Positions 6,161-8,077 of a DNA stretch of 8,077 bases are shown one piece after another. The stretch's first letter is position 1, and the number at the start of each line of letters is the position of its first letter. The translations under genes were made by a program, and so were the position numbers. The notes under the pieces are model-generated. The model saw only the letters and a list, made by a program, of their open reading frames with translations, was not told the origin of the DNA and searched no databases. Source of the stretch: Clostridiales bacterium (GTDB taxonomy: Bacteria > Bacillota > Clostridia > Oscillospirales > Oscillospiraceae); the NCBI GenBank assembly GCA_003522945.1, contig DPHR01000152.1, positions 1 through 8,077 of the forward strand, written 5' to 3'.

Positions 6161-7306
6161 ATGAATCAGAAAGAACTCAACGAGCTCCGCCGCCGGTTCC
6201 GGCCGGAGCGGAGCGGCATTGCCCATGTATACGGCTGCTTTGTAAACGGTATGCGCGAGGTCGTCGCGGAAACGGACGTGTCTCTCGGCATGTCCGGCAA
6301 GGAGGAGCAGGAGATGTATCTGACGCTCCTGCGCAAAACGCTCTCCGGCTCACTCGGGCGAAATCTCATCGATATCCCGTTTGAAACGAAGCAGGTCGCC
6401 GGGAGCGACGAGCACCGGCTGCTGCAGGCCCTGCGCGAGAGCGCGTGCGCCGACGAGAACGCGCGGCATGAGCTCTATTCGCGTGTCATCTCCTCGCTCG
6501 ATATGCAGGGCGAAAACTACCTCATTCTCCTCGCGGGCGACGCCTACGATGTGCCGCACCGCGGCGCGGACGGCGAGAAGGACGAGCTGAGCGACGAGGT
6601 GTTCCGCTTCTTCGTCTGCACGGTCTGCCCCGTGAAGGATGCGACGGCGGCGCTGCGGTATTTTTCGGAGGAACGCGCGTTTCACGGCACGTCCACCGGC
6701 CAGACCGTCGCGGCCCCGGCGCTTGGCTTTCTGTTCCCGGCGTTCGATGACCGCCGCGCGAACATTTATGACGCGCTCTACTACAGCCATGATACCGCGG
6801 AGATCCATCCCGAGCTGATCGACGGGCTGTTCCGTGTCGCGCCGCCGATGTCAGCCGCCGAGCAGAAGGAGACGTTCTCCGAAACGCTCGCCGCGGCGCT
6901 CGATACCGACTGCCGGTTCGACGTCGTGCAGGCCGTGCACGAAAATCTGCGCAGCCGCATTGAAGAACACAAGGAAGCCAAAGACCCGGATGCGCTGGAG
7001 ATCACGGCGCGCGACGTGGTGAGCGTGCTGCGCACGAGCGGTGTGCCGCTCGAAAAGACGGAGAAGTTCGAGCGCGAATGCGAAAAGCGCTACGGTTCGC
7101 ACGCCGCGCTCGACCCGAACAACATCGTTGAGAGCAAAAAGCTCGAGATCGTAACGCCGGAGGTGAAGATCACACTGCCGGGCGAGTTTGGGTATCTCGT
7201 CGAGACGCGCGAGATCGACGGGCGGAAATACATCCTCATTCCCGCCGATGGCGGCGTGGAGGTAAACGGCATCGGCGTGAATCTCGCCGATGCGAAAAAG
7301 GAATAA
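6161..7306 (+). CDS. DUF4317 family protein, function unknown
   Basis: 381 residues, no signal peptide and no membrane segment, so probably cytoplasmic; it is rich in charged residues. It resembles DUF4317 (PF14199), known to me only from Firmicutes and without an assigned activity. Recognisable family features: the N-terminal MNQKELNELRRRFRPE, YGCFVN (24-29), SGSLGRNLIDIPFET followed by EHRLLQALRES, ENYLILLAGDAYDVPHR (YDVP 129-132), SDEVFRFFVCTVCPVK with a CxxC at 153-156, and ALGFLFPAFDDRRANIYDALYY. The C-terminal ~60 residues (VTPEVKITLPGEFGYLV onward) are beta-rich in appearance. ATG 6161 is preceded by AAGAGGT overlapping the stop of the COG2426 gene, 10 bp away, so the two are very likely co-transcribed. 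A single CxxC is too little to claim metal binding or redox activity. No function is assigned. Confidence 0.9.
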   Translation: MNQKELNELRRRFRPERSGIAHVYGCFVNGMREVVAETDVSLGMSGKEEQEMYLTLLRKTLSGSLGRNLIDIPFETKQVAGSDEHRLLQALRESACADENARHELYSRVISSLDMQGENYLILLAGDAYDVPHRGADGEKDELSDEVFRFFVCTVCPVKDATAALRYFSEERAFHGTSTGQTVAAPALGFLFPAFDDRRANIYDALYYSHDTAEIHPELIDGLFRVAPPMSAAEQKETFSETLAAALDTDCRFDVVQAVHENLRSRIEEHKEAKDPDALEITARDVVSVLRTSGVPLEKTEKFERECEKRYGSHAALDPNNIVESKKLEIVTPEVKITLPGEFGYLVETREIDGRKYILIPADGGVEVNGIGVNLADAKKE

Positions 7307-7316
7307 AGTTATCCAT

Positions 7317-7362
7317 GGGGACGGTTCTCTCTGACACAAGGTCGTCAATGAGAACCGTCCCC
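7317..7362. repeat. Long perfect inverted repeat of a dispersed GGGGACGGTTCT type, between convergent genes
   Basis: GGGGACGGTTCTC (7317-7329) and GAGAACCGTCCCC (7350-7362) are perfect 13-bp inverted arms. The 20-nt loop contains a further TGAC/GTCA pair (7332-7335 with 7344-7347), so a 13-bp stem, a 2x2 internal loop and a 4-bp stem can form. Arms starting GGGGACGGTTCT with TGACAC nearby recall a dispersed repeat I associate with Clostridia genomes and IS200-like/REP mobility; this is from memory. It begins 10 nt after the DUF4317 stop and could end transcription from either side, but neither side has a good U-tract. No transposase gene is nearby. Confidence 0.78.
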
Positions 7363-8077
7363 GTTTATAATCTGCCGCAGCCGCAGAAGGCTCAGTGTGA
7401 AGTTGAACACCTCGCAGATGTAGAGCGTCACAAGATAGCCCGTGAGCGCCCAGCGGGGGAGAAGGGCCCACACGAGAACAAGCCCCAGCGCGGCCTCGGC
7501 AATGTTGAACGCCATGGACGCCATCATCTGCCCCAGCCCCTTGAGACAGCCGTCGGTCACGATGTCGGTATAGAGGAACGGCACCATCGGCGCGAGCAGC
7601 CGGAGAAAGCGCGCGGCTTCCGCGCTGCCGTAGAGCAGCATTCCGAGCGGGCGGGCGAAAACGAAAAATGCGGCCGCCGCGCCGAGCGAGAGAAGAAACG
7701 TTTTCCCGAGCATCTCCCGCACGCTCCGGCGCACCCGCTCATGTTCTCCGGCGACCTGCATCTCCGTGAGCGCCGGGACGAGCAGCTCCGCGACCGAGAG
7801 CGGCAGGCACGTCGGCAAAAGCAAGACCGGCATCGCCATGCCGTTGATGACGCCGTAGCCCGCGAGCGCGCTCTCGGCGCTCAGCCCCGAAAGGCGAAGA
7901 CCCCGCGGCACGAGAAGCTGGCGGAACGTGTTGAGCGCGCTCCGCGCATAGGCGGACGAGGCGAGCGGCAGCGCGATGCGCAGCATCCGCGGCGTGAGAG
8001 CGGCTCCGCATTCGCCCGCCGGACAAAACTGTTTCTGGTCGGCGAGATACAGCGCGGCAAGCGCGAGCGAGAGCGCG
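7345..8077 (-). CDS. SpoVB-like polysaccharide/lipid flippase, C-terminal part
   Basis: Minus-strand gene that enters from the right edge (open to base 8077) and ends at TGA 7347-7345; about 243 C-terminal residues are visible. It belongs to the MOP (MATE/PST/MurJ) exporter superfamily and looks like the SpoVB / 'polysaccharide biosynthesis C-terminal domain' group, which flips lipid-linked cell-envelope precursors; SpoVB acts in spore cortex formation. Seen: IALPLASSAYARSALNTF, a run LLVPRGLRLSGLSAESAL, then about six hydrophobic segments separated by short charged loops, including LLAPMVPFLYTDIVTDGCLKGLGQM, a stretch typical of this group. An internal Met codon at 7986-7984 is in the middle of the conserved region and is not the start. 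The last five residues (GDGSH) are encoded by the right arm of the inverted repeat. Exact substrate, and whether it is sporulation-specific, cannot be told. Confidence 0.83.
   Translation of the reverse strand, partial: ALSLALAALYLADQKQFCPAGECGAALTPRMLRIALPLASSAYARSALNTFRQLLVPRGLRLSGLSAESALAGYGVINGMAMPVLLLPTCLPLSVAELLVPALTEMQVAGEHERVRRSVREMLGKTFLLSLGAAAAFFVFARPLGMLLYGSAEAARFLRLLAPMVPFLYTDIVTDGCLKGLGQMMASMAFNIAEAALGLVLVWALLPRWALTGYLVTLYICEVFNFTLSLLRLRQIINGDGSH

Noticed and set aside
7366..7371. TATAAT on the plus strand after the inverted repeat
   Set aside because: There is no -35-like hexamer at a suitable distance, no plus-strand gene downstream in the window, and it lies inside the flippase coding region (codons for Ile-Ile).
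7345..7986. Flippase as a complete 213-residue gene starting at the internal Met
   Set aside because: The frame continues open to the right edge with family-like sequence, and the Met sits in the middle of the conserved domain, so the gene is truncated by the window and not short.

Overview
The window comes from a GC-rich, low-repeat bacterial chromosome with densely packed genes. Gene content points to a Clostridia-type Firmicute, most likely an Oscillospiraceae-like gut anaerobe. The evidence is a short clostridial-type serA that follows serC, a DUF4317 protein (a family I know only from Firmicutes), an MtaB-type tRNA methylthiotransferase and a SpoVB-like flippase. This lineage call is inferred from protein resemblance recalled from memory; no database search was run.

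Layout. (1) Bases 1-744 are the 3' part of mtaB (tRNA ms2t6A37 synthesis), with the radical-SAM cysteine motif upstream of the window. (2) A textbook sigma-A promoter (TTGACA, 17 bp, TATAAT), whose -35 box overlaps the mtaB stop codon, drives serC and serA. These two overlap by 8 bp and encode the first two steps of serine synthesis from 3-phosphoglycerate; serB is not in the window. A hairpin terminator closes the unit. (3) A second promoter with an extended -10 box lies just after that terminator. It precedes three same-strand genes that probably form one operon: a CtpE-like P-type cation ATPase with a TTG start, a small COG2426 membrane protein, and a cytoplasmic DUF4317 protein of unknown function. 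(4) The operon converges on a minus-strand SpoVB/MurJ-superfamily flippase that runs off the right edge. Between them is a 13-bp perfect inverted repeat of a dispersed-repeat type, and its right arm encodes the flippase C-terminus.

Most of the window is ordinary metabolism and transport. The points worth a second look are the perfect-consensus serC promoter, the apparent loss of the usual catalytic Glu in SerA, the promoter and inverted-repeat architecture in front of the ATPase, a hairpin that can mask the Shine-Dalgarno of the COG2426 gene, the ATPase/COG2426/DUF4317 grouping, and the repeat that runs into the flippase gene. I see no CRISPR array, tRNA, rRNA, phage gene, transposase gene, defence system or biosynthetic cluster, and no gene-free stretch longer than 300 bases.
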